Origin: Episyrphus balteatus
Lineage: Eukaryota; Arthropoda; Insecta; Diptera; Syrphidae
Direction of reading: 5' to 3'
NCBI RefSeq assembly: GCF_945859705.1
Contig: NC_079135.1
Location: 127,528,551 to 127,592,550, forward strand
Length of the DNA stretch: 64,000 nucleotides
The position numbers and the translations under genes are program-made. Below are positions 24,481-35,992 of the stretch, in pieces (position 1 is the stretch's first letter; each line of letters opens with the position of its first letter). The notes beneath the pieces are model-generated. The model did no database searches, was not told where the DNA came from, and saw nothing but the letters and a program-made list of their open reading frames with translations.

Positions 24481-26080
24481 TCTCAAATTTAGCGGAAAAC
24501 GTACCTTACCAAACGCAACGTAACGACTAAGTAACAACATGTTTCTGCCCTGTAACAATGATCAACAAATAAAAACATAAGCTCTATTTGTGTAAACTTG
24601 CAAAACGGGCCTCTTAAAAGGTATGAGGGGGAACACATATGCATGCCAATGACCCGAAAAAAAAAAAAAAAACAAGTACAAAAATTATGCATGAAACCTA
24701 CTCTGGGCAGCAGTGAAAGTAGAACGGACCGGGAGACCCATCAAGGCAGGGTAATCCCTAACCGACAACCGACTATGGTCGAATTCCTTGGGCTTCCTCG
24801 TTACTGTTTCTCTTCCCTCGTCATTCTTGTCGTCGTCCATGTGGGAGTTTACTTCTTCTTCTTCTTCTACTACTTCGTCATTTGTGTATATTACTTACAG
24901 GATTGGTAACGTACTCGTCTTCGGTTACCATAGCGTGCCCATTCACACCATCCATCGTCATCGTATCGGAAGAAGACCAGGAACACTGACTGCAGATTGA
25001 ATACCGTATAGAAGGCTCTAGGCTTTGAGTTTATAAATCCGAGATATTGAGTTTCCCACCAAGGTTGAGTCAGCTCGAAATGATACCCGATGTGGAGGTG
25101 AGAGAGGAACGTCACCAATTGCGTGCCAGCAAAGTTAACTCAGAGGGATTCTCGCAACCAGATGCTCTGAAGAAGCACGTGCACGGTCAAGACTCGAAGA
25201 TAAAGAGGGAAGGTAGGGTCTTGAGGGGTCCAATGTGTAGGCGATAAATAAATTACCTCTTTACGACATTTTGCTGAATGTGATATAAAGTATTCCCTCC
25301 GGATTCTCTCTTGATGGCTTTTGGGCTTCTCCAGGTTTGTCCACAGTAACGGCATCTCCTTTCGATTACTCGTATAAAGATTCATTTCATTATAACGTTC
25401 TCACTGGTCATTCAATTTCTTATAAAGTCTGTCCGGTGTTCGGCCATATTGTACCCTCCAGCTGGTAAACAATTGCGCTTGGCGCGCGATTCAAAATAAA
25501 CCGAAACCCGGACCGGATCATACGGTGCGTGGTGTGTACAAAGATGGACTCACACGGACGAGTTATTGTCGTGTATTGTGGTCATTTGATATCCATCTTT
25601 GGGGACACACAATACCCTCGAGTCGACTGTGGTGTGTGTGTGTTTTTACAATTTATATATATTTGCATGAGAAGAGGAGGCTGCGCTTTTGTAGAGATAT
25701 TTTGAATGGGCGCATAAAGTATCTATCAGATACACTCTTTTTTATACCCAACTGTGGGTTTTTGTTTGTGGTGAGACTGTCTTGTTTTTGTTTAATCGGA
25801 GTCTTTTTTTTTTATGGAGTTTTGTTTGTGATCAGCTACCGCAAAATGATAGTTTCTTGAGCTTTGATTACCGCAAAATGTAGGTATAGATATAAAGTAG
25901 CTAATATGGAATGGATGTTCTTTTTCGTTGTTGTTGTTTTAGCTATGCGGTTGTCTGCATTAAGACAATGGCACGATTGTTTGTCCATCTCGAGTCGAGT
26001 TATGTTGGCAGGAAATGTTTTTTATTTTTGTTTTGTATTTCCGGCTGGTAATGGTTGAATTAAGTTTATAAAAAGGAAAG
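24481..26080. other. Higher-complexity island
   Basis: Mixed-composition DNA with a TTCTTCTTCTTCTTCTACTAC run near 24,850-24,870 and GTCGTCGTCC nearby, CTTGGCGCGCGATT near 25,470 and a TGTGTGTGTG run near 25,630. Several overlapping frames of 60-111 codons lie on both strands (for example 111 codons from 25,525), none with a recognised domain, and the overlap argues against any being a gene. Probably regulatory or untranslated DNA. Confidence 0.35.
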
Positions 26081-26562
26081 AAATGTTTTTTTTTTTGAGG
26101 TTTTTTGGAAAGTTTTTAGTTTTTGACTGAGAAATACTTTAAGAGAAATTAACAGTAGATTTTGGTTTATTTCTTTTGCTTCATGATTTCAAGCTGAACA
26201 GAACAGTTCAATGTACTTTGAAAACTGATAATAACAATCGGAGAAATTTTAATTTTTTTTCCAAATTTTGGTCTACAATTCTATGATTGGATCAGATTTC
26301 TTCGCAGATAAGTCTAATTGGTACCTAGATAAGTTGATAATTTTTCGAGAAAGAAATTCAAGACAGTGTTAATACAGTTATAGCTATAATGCTGTCAGCA
26401 GCTTATTGGATCCTTTGCTTTTAATAATTCCCCTTAATGAATGATATTCAGTTTAAAGAGTAATTGCGATTTTTTTAATGGGGTCAGAATGGTGTATAAG
26501 CTTACGAGAAATCCAATTAAAGTTGGAAAATTAATTCGTTGTTTTTCTATGATTTATCAATT

Positions 26563-27180
26563 ACATTGGTCTGCAAGGAAATCCTCCGTTAAATAAAACT
26601 ACCTATACTTTTCTAAAGGATTTTTGTATGCTGATTCCGAATCTGAAGTCAAAATTGACCTAGCACGTCATATTCCCGTTAGAAAATCTCAAAAACCCAT
26701 TTTTTTGCTGTTTTCGAAGAAATATTTTGGCACAATGTAGGTAATCTTTTTCAATTAAAATTGATACGGTTTATGAAAGGACTTATTTTTTTCTTTCAAA
26801 TTCAATTTCAATCTTTTCAATATCTCTTTTCATGTCTTTTCTTCTCTGAGATATCTTAATTTAAGTAAGTTTAGTAGGTTTGGCATATCTTACCATAAAG
26901 AAAATGATCGCTAAAAATTAATATATCTTTTTCCCTAGAACAAAAGCATACTTTTCTAATGGACTTTAGTGTGCTGATTTTGAATCCGAACTCAAAAAAT
27001 TTCAGATCTGGTTTTTGAGATATGGTAGTTTTTTTTGAGATTTACTAAAAATTTTATGATACTTTACTGCGAATATCTTAAAATCCTGACGTGATAGAAT
27101 TTTTTTGACTTCGGATTCTAATTCAGCACATCAAAAACCATAAGAAAAATGTACTATTGTTTCTAGGAGAAACAAATCTG
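26563..27180. repeat. Foldback family 6 cluster
   Basis: At 26,934-27,002 the sequence CCTAGAACAAAAGCATACTT, then GTGTGCTGATTTTGAATCCG, has its reverse complement at about 27,102-27,170 (ACTTCGGATTCTAATTCAGC through TTGTTTCTAGG) with few mismatches. A further arm, ACTTTTCTAAAGG...GCTGATTCCGAATCTGAAGT, lies at about 26,609-26,660, preceded by CATTGGTCTGCAAGG, which resembles the tip CACTGGTCAACAA of the copy at 39.78 kb. So this is one or two nested copies of an inverted-repeat element. Non-coding. Confidence 0.6.
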
Positions 27181-28098
27181 AAGCCTTACAAGGCAATTTA
27201 TCGAATGGTTTATTACAAATAAGATATTTCTAAATAGAAAATAGTATATAAAATTACAAAACACGTACAAATTTTGTTTAATGTATTTTATTTTGGTTTT
27301 CTTTACATATTTGACTTTTTAAAAATAATGGGCATTGATATTTTACATTTTCCTTAATTAAGATGCTTTTGTTCATGTAGGATTTACTAAAAAGTGAAGG
27401 ATTTCGAAATGTCTGCTTTTTTTGTCAAACACTATTTTAAAAAATGATTAAACATGAATGTAAAAGAACATATTTGAGGTCAATCGATAGGTCATATTAT
27501 GAAGAATAAGTCCTCAAATAAATTTAAAAGGGTGATTTTTTAGAAATTACTTCAGGAAAGTCTAATCTTTCATAATATCAAAAAATTATTTGAAGGAGAA
27601 AAAAAAGTTAAACTTTGCAGACTAGTGTTATAAAAAAAAGGTTTATGGAGATTAAGCGCGTGGCTTGATTAAAATGGAAGTGAGATACAGACAAAGCGGC
27701 TTTATAAGGTCTACACTTCCAATTTATCGTGAAAGTTGTAAATCCAATTCTATGTTCTAGCAATGTGCTTATCAATTATTATAAAAACGCTCTAGGAGGC
27801 TTATTGAGTCTAATAAAGCGCTGATACACGCCGAAAGAATGTTTATCTTCGCACCATTCATGAATAGAAATAGAAAAAAAAACTGATCCCTGATGGAACG
27901 TTCAAGTTGGAGATGCTTCGCTGATAAAACTGGAGGGAAAAGGTTTGACACACAGCACTGTAAATCCATCATAAGAAATAGAAAACTGTTCACCTTAAGT
28001 GACGATGTATAACAAACCTTTTTTATCGGTGGTACATAGGAAAAAAAAACTCCTAAGCTAAAAAAAACCTTGATGACTGCCTTATATCTGACTGTGGC
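27181..28098. other. AT-rich stretch running into a decayed LINE
   Basis: From 27.2 to about 27.6 kb nothing is recognised. From about 27.65 kb the sequence is more complex and leads, in a consistent plus-strand frame over the last 11 codons, into the reverse transcriptase remnant on the far side of the hAT insertion. It probably belongs to the same element, but no upstream RT motif could be identified. The 115-codon minus-strand frame at 27,772-28,119 overlaps the hAT tip and is not a gene. Confidence 0.35.
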
Positions 28099-29247
28099 CA
28101 CGGTTGCCACAATGGTCATATATGACCAAAATTGGTCATTTTATATTCACTTGGTCATTTGGTCACTTTTTATTCCATTTGGTAATTTTTTCTGAAGAAA
28201 TGAATAAAGTATAAGCCTGCGCTATTACCTATTAGTTTCCAGTAAAAGGTTCTACCCGAAATATTTTTTGTTCCACTAGTTTCCTATGTTCTTACCAAAA
28301 TTTTAGTGAGAAACGAGCTGTTTACTATTATACTACCTAGCATATAACCGGAAAAAAATTTCGAAATACGGGGAGTTTTCGTGAACGTGAACAACTTTTC
28401 GACCACAACTCAGAATAAAGGAAAAGTGACATTTAATTTTTCCGGGTATAATCTTGTTCACGTGAAAGCTCTACTTTCAATTTTCATGTCCACAAAAAAT
28501 TAAAGGATGACATGTTTTGTATAAAAATAAACAGTACATCAAAAATATTACTTCTTGTCCAGAAGAAAAGAAAACTTTTTTTGAGTATATTGAAGATGTT
28601 TTTATAGTACAAAAAAGCTGAGAAACTTCTTATTTAAAACAATCAATTTTATCTTTAAACATTTTAAGTAATATCAATGATCTCCATTTCGGAAGTTTCA
28701 GTTTCAATTTCAAATTTATACATAATTTTCACAATTTCAATTTTTCCTGAAAAGGGATAAAATTGGGGTATTTTTCTACAGGTAATGCTATTTAGACAAT
28801 TTTCCGTTGAAAAACTTGAACCCGAAATATAAGGATCATTTTCATAAACAACTCTACAAGGTTTTAAGCAAGGTCTGATATTTTCAGGGCTAAGAACTGA
28901 AGTGAACCAACAAAAAAAATGGCATGGGTAAAATTTTTTTTCAACAAATGACAATTATTTGAAACGAAACACTTTTTGACCAAACTAATGACAGATCCTA
29001 AACCTTGCGAAAGTTTTGGTACTAGATTTGAATTTTTTTTTTTACTTGGTCCGTTATAGCTGTGAGCCCTCCATTTATGGTTAGGTACTGTTCTAATGTC
29101 CCTTACGTATATTCTTAATATAATTTTGTCTTTAGTTAAAAGTTAGCAGAAACAAATTATTTTTGTAATTTTTAGTTGTATTTGGTCATTTTTATTTACA
29201 TTCCTGGTCACAAATTTTTTTTTTGAAGGGGCAACCGTGACTGTGGC
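28091..29247. mobile_element. Non-autonomous hAT element with 8-bp target duplication
   Basis: Seen: ACTGTGGC at 28,091-28,098 is followed by CACGGTTGCC (28,099-28,108). GGCAACCGTG at 29,230-29,239 is followed by ACTGTGGC (29,240-29,247). So a 1,141-bp segment has 10-bp perfect terminal inverted repeats and exact 8-bp direct duplications, the hallmark of hAT transposition. Subterminal TTGGTCATT/TTGGTCAC motifs repeat on the left (28,132-28,165) and right (29,177-29,210) and may be transposase-binding sites. No transposase frame survives; the longest, 96 codons on the minus strand, has no DDE or BED features. The insertion interrupts a non-LTR reverse transcriptase remnant and is thus the younger event. 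Confidence 0.85.
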
Positions 29248-29650
29248 TGCCTTAGAGAACTGAGTAGGTCGAAATATGGAGTTCCGCAGGAATCTAATTT
29301 CAGTCCGTTTTTATTCATTTTCTATATTCTGCAAGAAAGATGCTTTGTATTTCATTTCAAACATTGCACTGTGGACAGTGATTCTTGAAGATGAATTTAG
29401 CAATTTGGTTCAATTAATCTACGCTCTTGCCATTGGCTTTCTGGGAGCGTCTTTAACGCAAATATGATGCAGAATCCATATTTATGAGTTGAACTGCTCA
29501 GAGTAAAATGCTTTGGGCTTTAGGTCGCATTATAAAGTGTTTCACTGCTTTAAACATGAAATAGTGAAAGAGATCATCCATATATTCTTATTTCCAAGCT
29601 TACCATCGGATATGGCGTAATAGCACCTCACTTTTAAGATACAATTCAAC
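29248..29650 (+). pseudogene. Non-LTR retrotransposon reverse transcriptase remnant
   Basis: Codons at 29,278-29,289 read G-V-P-Q, followed by E-S-x-x-S-P and then F-L-F-I-F-Y-I, matching the RT motif GVPQGSxLxPLLFxxYI of jockey/CR1-type LINEs with Gly-to-Glu after the Gln. The frame is open upstream through the hAT target site (R-E-L-S-R-S-K-Y just before the motif) and breaks soon after. At about 29,590-29,620 a short S-K-L-T-I-G-Y-G stretch resembles the 'LxxSxLxYGxxxWG' segment near the C-terminal side of such proteins. It is heavily decayed and cannot be active. Clade assignment is tentative. Confidence 0.6.
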
Positions 29651-31450
29651 TATTCATTGTAACAGAAGCGCATTATCCCCTTTAACACAACAAACTTCCT
29701 AAACAAAACGAAACAGTAACAAAAAAAACTTTACCTTAACTACCTATCTTTCACCTTTTACAATTCCACAAAAAAAAAAAAAAAGTACCTAATCCCAACT
29801 AATTCATTAATCATTTCTGAAGGTATAACTTGTCCAATTATTAAACACGAAGGTAATTTCTTCGACCACGTGTTCGAAATCCCTTTTTCCGTTTAGCCAA
29901 CACATATCTACTCCATAATAACCCACCTGTGTGCCATGACCTGGTCCCAGGTCAGACAGAATCCATTCTGTTGTTGTTGTTGATAATATTCTCCTCCATT
30001 TAAGGTGTGAAGAATAAGAGTTCAACCGACTGGACCGGTCCATTTATCATGGCATCGTCGTGGTGGTGTCGAAGAAGAAGCAGCATCAGAAAAAGAAGAA
30101 GTGCACAAAGTGCTTCTAGATTTGTTGTTGTTGTTGTTTTAAGAATTTTTTTGTGCTTTGTTTTTTTTTTAATAATAACTAGGAAATGGTTTATTCACCT
30201 AGGAAGTCCCTTGGGATGATACGCATTGCCATGTCATTTTACGACTTCCATCCATCCATCTATCTATCTATCTATCCGTTCAAACTCATCACCATCATCA
30301 ACATCTCATCCACGTCTCATCTTTGATGAGCTACGAGCAGGGGCGGCCGGCAGAGCCCGCACCAACCGAAGTAAAGAGCAAGAAGAGCAGAGATGAAATA
30401 GACTTGGACATGCATTTCAGTGCAATTACCCTAAAACAGTTATGAAACATGCGGCAAGGCACGCAGCGTTATGCACGGCATTTCTTGTTATTGTTGGTAT
30501 TTCTATAAAGCCTCCACGCATCCATACAAGATCTAAGAAGACGTGCTGTAATAACACCACCACGGAGCTCACGGAATACCTTGCTTACAGCTCCAACGAG
30601 ATATTATAAAGACGAGAAAATGCACTCGCAACGGGCCTAAACAGACAACACAATATGCCATTGATTTTCTCTTTGGCCAGCCAGCCACAGACTTCAGTTG
30701 CCAGTGCTGCTGCTTCTGGTAGAACTAGGTACTACTGAGATGCTGTTGTTGCTGCTGATGATGATGGCTGCTCCAAAGGGAAATGTAAATAATCCAAAAG
30801 TGGGAGTTACAGTGTGTGGCGCGGTGCGGATGCTACATGTAATCTGCATCACTCTATATACCCACAACAACAACAAAAAAACAAAAACATCATGCAGCAA
30901 CAAGTGCATCATCAATGCCATGATGATCATCTTGATGCCCAAGATGATGATCAACCAGCACGGAGTAGAGAGGGGTGGAGAAGTCGACGATATAATAGGA
31001 CAAGCATCACAGTGAAATTGGACGATACCAAAGAGGAAACACGCAAATTCTAGGAATTAACCCAAAAAGGGGATATTATAGTATTTCCACAAGACAGAGA
31101 CAGAAAGATTGCAAAAACCAATGTTGTTTTTAGCGAAAAAACGAAAAAAAAATCATCATCGTCTTCAAAGGCTTGGTTCCTTATAGTTTCTTTGTTCTTT
31201 TTTTAGACAATAAGCCCGGCCATCATAACCCATTCTTTATGTTTCTCTTTCTCTTTTGGTTATGATTTAAGCCCCCAGGCGCCTTGACTATGGTACCCAG
31301 AGTCAGACTCACAGTATGGAGTGTGCCGTGTTCTGATGCTGTGCGACTGATATACACAATGGACCCCATACATCAGACAAAAGACACAACAATCACACAC
31401 TGCGCGTGTATAGTATCATGCGCCTGCTGACTATGCGAGGGTTATATGAT
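29651..31450. other. Higher-complexity island with short tandem repeats
   Basis: Mixed-composition DNA with GTTGTTGTTGTTGTTG runs (29,970 and 30,124), a CATC/TATC microsatellite at 30,249-30,278, CAACAACAACAAC near 30,863, GATGATCATCTTGATG near 30,923, and GCCAGCCAGCCAC near 30,678. Frames of 70-105 codons overlap on both strands between 30.69 and 31.05 kb and are driven by the trinucleotide repeats, so none is called. No splice-delimited exon is convincing. Probably regulatory or UTR. Confidence 0.35.
30249..30278 (+). repeat. CATC/TATC tetranucleotide microsatellite
   Basis: About three CATC units followed by about four TATC units. A short, probably variable tract. Confidence 0.85.
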
Positions 31451-32027
31451 TTATGGGTAAATATTTGATTTTATTGAAAAAAAAAAAACAAAGAAACGAA
31501 AAAAGAACAAAAACAAACAAAAATGTTAGTGAAATATCAGTGCGATATCGAACTATTAACAACTTTTGTCTTTTTTTCGAAGATTGATCATTTTAGATGA
31601 CTGACGGTTGCAAAATAGAAACGGTTTCGGTTTAATGACCTCTATTTTACTCTATAGAATTTCAGAATCCCAAAAAATTCATAAAAAGTTCTGATAAATT
31701 TTTGGAGAAAGTGCATCAAATAATGTGGCTGTCTTCAAAACAAGTTTGGGACAAAAATTTTCGAAAAATTTTCGTCACCAATACTTTCCTAGATTTTATG
31801 CTGGAGCCCAAAAACTCTGGTTCTTTCCATATTCGGTACTGTTAAGTACTGGTCGCAGCCTACCTGGCTGGCAAAAGTTAAGCATATTTAACTTACTGGC
31901 ACTGGCAATCGGCTTGCTACCAAATGCGTTTAAGATGTTTAATTTTGTCAGAAGATGACAAAGTCTCACCTGCTGACGCGTCATGACGGCAGCACCACAG
32001 GGGGTTCAATTAAGCTAATTTCATCAT

Positions 32028-33205
32028 CGTTATACCAGTTGAGAGTTATATTTTCTGAAAGCTAGTGTCTAAGGAAATAAATTGCACATGGGTTGCCTAG
32101 CGATATCCTGTCAAGGCATAGGGTTGCCAGGCCTTAAAGTTTATTTTTGCGTATTTTTGAATACGCGACCCTATTTATATGGCAAGCCTAAGTGTTATAA
32201 AAAAAATATTATGTCATAGGAAATTTCATTTAAAAATTTTAATTTTCAGGATTTTTTTAAATTTTAAGTTTGAGTAGGGTAAACTAAGGTGAGTTTAGAA
32301 AATGGGCAAAAATCTATTTTCTAAACAAAACATGATAGAAATAAATTTGAAATTGGAATCGATAGATATTATACAAATATGAAAGCCACACATACAAATA
32401 AACATTTTAAAAAATCTACAGCTGAGATATAGTCTTTTTAAAGTCATGACAATCCAATTCGATATTTGAGAAATAATTCACCAAAAATCAGAATGAAATT
32501 TTTTTTTAATAATTTTTATTTGATAAGTTAGAAAAAATAAAATAACTTGACACGTATCTGCCAAATTTTTGATTTGACTTAGTTTTTGGTTCCTGTGTAT
32601 TTTTGAAGAATTACAGATTTTTACAATTCAATTCACTGTTTCGGTGTTATTCTTCAAAAATGCACAGGAACCAAAAACTAAGTCAAATCAAAAATTTGGC
32701 AGGTACGTGTCAAGTTATTTTATTTATGCTCTCTAATAACATAAACATTATTTCAAATACCTTTCGTGCTGATTTTTGGTGAACACATCCAATTTCACGG
32801 TTTTGACATTTAAACGTCCATATCTCGAGTAGCAGATTTTTTACATTTTTGATTTGTATGTGTGACTTATATAATTTAACAATATCTATCGATTCCAGTA
32901 TCAATCTCTTTTCTACCACTCTTTGTTAAGGATATAGCTTTTTGACCTTTTTTTAAATTAACCTCAGTTTCCCCTTCTAAAATGTCAAATATCTAAAAAT
33001 CCTGAATATTCAAATTTTTAAATTTAATTTTCTCTGAAATAATTTTTTTTACACCTCTAACACTTACTTGTCAAAAAAACTCAAAATATGAACTTTAAAG
33101 CGTGGCAACCCTATGCCTGGAAAGGATATCGCTAGGCAACCCATGTGCAATTTATTTTCTTAGTCACTACCTTTGAGAAAATATAACTCTCAACTGGTAT
33201 AACGA
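32028..33205. repeat. 1.18-kb near-complete palindrome (long foldback)
   Basis: The left arm starts CGTTATACCAGTTGAGAGTT (32,028) and the right arm ends with its reverse complement (33,205). Further pairs run the whole length: AATTGCACATGGGTTGCCTA/TAGGCAACCCATGTGCAATT, GGCATAGGGTTGCCA/TGGCAACCCTATGCC, GGAATCGATAGATATT/AATATCTATCGATTCC, and ACTTGACACG through GATTTGACTTAG near the centre. The unpaired loop is only about 40 bases (32,611-32,650). Outer and inner thirds are over 90% matched by eye; the middle is about 70%. There is no coding frame. It could be a foldback transposon, or an inverted duplication acting as a hairpin-RNA source; no target duplication was found. Confidence 0.85.
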
Positions 33206-33250
33206 CGTGGATAGGTCGTCCTATGACGGGATCTCCTACTATAAGGGCCA

Positions 33251-33372
33251 TTTGCTGAATCGAAACTTAAATAATTTATGTTGAACATAAACTCTTAGCC
33301 TTACTTTTTCCTCTGCGTAAACTGTCACATAAGCATTTATGTAGAACTTAAATGCTTTTTCGATTCAGCAAA
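33251..33372. repeat. Small inverted-repeat element (122 bp)
   Basis: TTTGCTGAATCGAAA at 33,251-33,265 and its exact reverse complement at 33,358-33,372. The interior continues the pairing imperfectly (ACTTAAATAATTTATG... against ...CATTTATGTAGAACTTAAAT). The size and structure fit a short MITE. Flanks GGCC-A and C-GGG do not give a clear duplication. Confidence 0.55.
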
Positions 33373-33904
33373 CGGGTTAAGTCTTTTCATTGCAAGCTCT
33401 GTTATATGTTTCAGCAAACTGACTTTTTCTGCTAACAGAAATACTTACCCTATCTTTTCTGTAAGTTTCCTCAAGGCCAAATTTCCGAATAAGGACATAT
33501 CCTATATCCAAAAGCTCTCAAGCTTGAGGTTTCGACTTGGATTTCCGTAGTGAAAACTATGGAATTATAGTTGCATCACTTTTAAAAATCTCTTTTTTAC
33601 AAGATTTGCGTTTGAAGGTATTATTACAATCCTAAACATGTTCAAGGCTAGGCTTGCAGAAGTAGCCTACAAAGGCTGACCACAACTACCTAGGTGTGAC
33701 AACTGGTGGTGTATGATTTTATTACTTATCTCAAGCTTTATTTTGGGTTTTCGTCAATATCAAACGAAACATTTCAACTACTAGGTCTCTGTCGAAACTT
33801 CTTAATATGAGATTAAAAATCGGTAAATCTCAAGCGAAGTTGAACAATTTATGGAAAAACAAGAAAATTACAGTCAAAATTGAAAAATAAAACACTACGT
33901 AGTT

Positions 33905-33941
33905 GCTCAGTTTTAACAGATTGAGTCTGTTAAAACTGAGC
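33905..33941. repeat. Perfect hairpin, 16-bp stem, 5-base loop
   Basis: GCTCAGTTTTAACAGA is followed by TTGAG and the exact complement TCTGTTAAAACTGAGC. It stands 20 bases upstream of a run of G (33,963 onward) and the palindrome GGGGTCATGACCCC. It may be the terminal hairpin of a transposable element whose other end was not identified. Confidence 0.75.
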
Positions 33942-33962
33942 TTAAACTCAACGGCGTATACA

Positions 33963-33996
33963 GGGGGGGGGGGGTCACGGGGTCATGACCCCCCCC
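33963..33996. repeat. Poly-G tract and GGGGTCATGACCCC palindrome
   Basis: About eleven to twelve G, then TCACGGGGTCATGACCCCCCC. The second part is a perfect 14-bp palindrome extended by C. It is strikingly G/C-homopolymeric within A/T-rich DNA and could form stable DNA structures. Probably an element end; the run length may be unreliable in the assembly. Confidence 0.7.
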
Positions 33997-34489
33997 AAGA
34001 ACTCAAAACTTAAACAAGAAATTGTTATGTTATACTCAATTCCTTTAAGAAAGACCGTTTTCAAAATATTGAAGTTTTAGAACATGAACGAAAATGAAAA
34101 GTGAAAAAAATTTTTGGTATTCAAACAACCTATTTTACCATTTTTTGGGGATGCGATCATATTTTTAGCGAATGCTATGCTGGATTAGGTTTATTTTCAT
34201 TAGTTCGATAATATTACAAATTGACAGACACTAAGTTGAGTTCTGCTGTAGAGTTTTGTGTAGATTTAAAATCCGAACAAGAATACATATTTAGAGCTTT
34301 AAAAAAAAAATTGAATTGGGTATGTAAAAAAAAAATCATCATTACAGCAACTTTCCCTATAAAAATAAACGGATTAATCCTCAAGAACTCATCGATTTTC
34401 ATACATTACTCAATCTTCAATCGCGTTTTAAGGCAAACTATAATTTTAGTCCAGTGAATAGAGACATTTTACTATGAAGCAAATGGAAA

Positions 34490-34905
34490 AAATAGGGACA
34501 GGCTGAAATCTTGCAGAACTGAAGTTTTTTGAGGTTTGTTCAATTTTTGGCAAAAATCTCAGTTTTAACTATAACTACATAATTGAATCATCTGAGAATA
34601 TTCGGAAAGCATTGATATTTCATAAATAAGTACATTTTTACAAAAAAATTTTTGGCCGCCATTTTGAAAAATTCCTTTTTGTGATTTTCTCGGCTTCCGT
34701 TTGTTGTAGAAAAGATTGTTTTGTCTTGTTTTGTAGAAAAACTCATTGTCTATTTTTTTTTAATTAAAAAACTTTTTTTTTTGTAATGTTTCCGTATAAA
34801 AAGTTTTCAACGAAAAAATGTAGGTAAAGTTTTCGGAGATAGTCGTCAATATTACATTTTTTTCTCGATTAAGGTTCATCTAACCGAAAAAATCTTATCA
34901 TAATT
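34490..34905 (+). repeat. Dispersed repeat family 4, copy 1
   Basis: Shares, in reverse-complement orientation with 42,890-43,270, the blocks CATCTGAGAATATTCGG, TTTTTGGCCGCCATTTTG, GATTTTCTCGGCTTCCGTTT, AAGATTGTTTTGTCTTGTTT with TGTAGAAAAAC, and GTAATGTTTCCGTATAAAAA. The two copies are about 70-75% alike by eye. No inverted ends within one copy and no coding capacity; class unknown. Confidence 0.65.
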
Positions 34906-35551
34906 TTTGTACAAATCTAAATTTACATTTATATTATGTTTTTTTTTTGCACGCCCAAAACTGTTTAAGTTATAACGAGAAAAAATTCACGACCACCCCG
35001 AAAATTTTACATTTTTGTGTCACTTCTAATACGAAAACAATACAACAAAAAATTATTTAAAACAAAAATTAGACAATTAATTTTTAATTTTGTCTGTACT
35101 GAGGTAATTTATTCAAAAATTATCTTTTGAGGTGTAATAGCACCGTGTAGACACGAAACCGAGTGTCATTTTCATCAGTATATAAAACAAAGAAGAAACT
35201 TTATTTTCTTTTAAGTTTTTTCTTAGCTCGATTTGGTGTATCAAACTCCAAACAAAATTTTTTCATTCAATTTTAAAACAAAATTAAAAAACAAAATTAT
35301 TTTCAAATGCGATTCGTTTGCCTGAGGTTAAGAAGACTTTTAATTCAAAAGTTACCACTTTTTATTACATAAAAAAAGATTTTATTTTTTATTGTAACTT
35401 TTAAAATTACTTTATGCTAGCGGAAAAAATATATAGTACATAGTTGCTTTTAGGCAAATTATTCAATGGAAGCAAGCGAATCACATTCCGTTTTTGTTCG
35501 ATTCAACTATCACATTTTCCACCTATCAAAATTGTTGTGCCAAAAATTGTT
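34906..35551. other. AT-rich non-coding stretch
   Basis: No gene or bounded repeat is seen. It may still belong to the element containing family 4 copy 1, since nothing marks its right edge. Confidence 0.35.
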
Positions 35552-35992
35552 GTTTTTCAAAATTCTGATTTTCAAAATTCTGCTTTTTATAATTCTGTTT
35601 GAGAAATAATTATTGAAATATTTTTAATTAATCAAATAAAAATTAATACTCAAAAAATTAAATAAGAAAAGGAATATTTTTTACAACCCAACATTGTTTC
35701 TAATTAGTTTTCAACGGTATATAGATGCGGGTTATAAGAAAGTCAGTCTTCTAGTCAGTTAAAAAAGTGACAAACATCAATGAGGTGTATTAGTAAACGG
35801 TAAACGCATATGCTATGAAAAAAAAAAAACAAAACAGAATGAGCTGAGTTTTTTTCTTCAGAAAAATGTTGGCAGAATTTTGAAAAGCATAGTTTTAAAA
35901 AGCAGAATTATTTTGAAAGACAAAATAGAAAACAAGCAGAATTTCGAAAAAAACAGAATTTTCTTGAAAAAAGTAGAATTATGAAACCAGAA
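35552..35992. repeat. Foldback with arms built of tandem TTTTTCAAAATTCTG units
   Basis: The left side (35,552-35,607) has three units close to TTTTTCAAAATTCTG. The right side (35,868-35,992) has seven or so units of the reverse complement, CAGAATTTTGAAAAA, including variants such as AGCAGAATTTCGAAAAAA and CAGAATTATTTTGAAAG. The spacer is about 260 bp. Tandem repeats inside inverted arms are a feature of foldback-type elements. The arms are unequal in length, as expected from unit gain and loss. No coding sequence. Confidence 0.65.

Larger units (their letters stand above)
33373..34489. other. Non-coding stretch around the hairpin; possible low-identity repeat at 34.27-34.44 kb
   Basis: No gene is seen. 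AAGAACTCATCGATTTTCATACATTACTCAA at 34,381-34,412 (quoted in part) resembles AAAAACTCATCGATTTTCAC at 16,043-16,062 and its downstream bases, and TTTAGAGC precedes both by 70-100 bases, so a further old dispersed repeat is likely. Overlapping 62- and 78-codon frames at 34.2-34.46 kb are inside it. Confidence 0.35.

Noticed and set aside
28664..28954. 96-codon minus-strand frame inside the hAT element
   Set aside because: No DDE, BED or dimerisation-domain features; the element is too short and decayed to encode a transposase.
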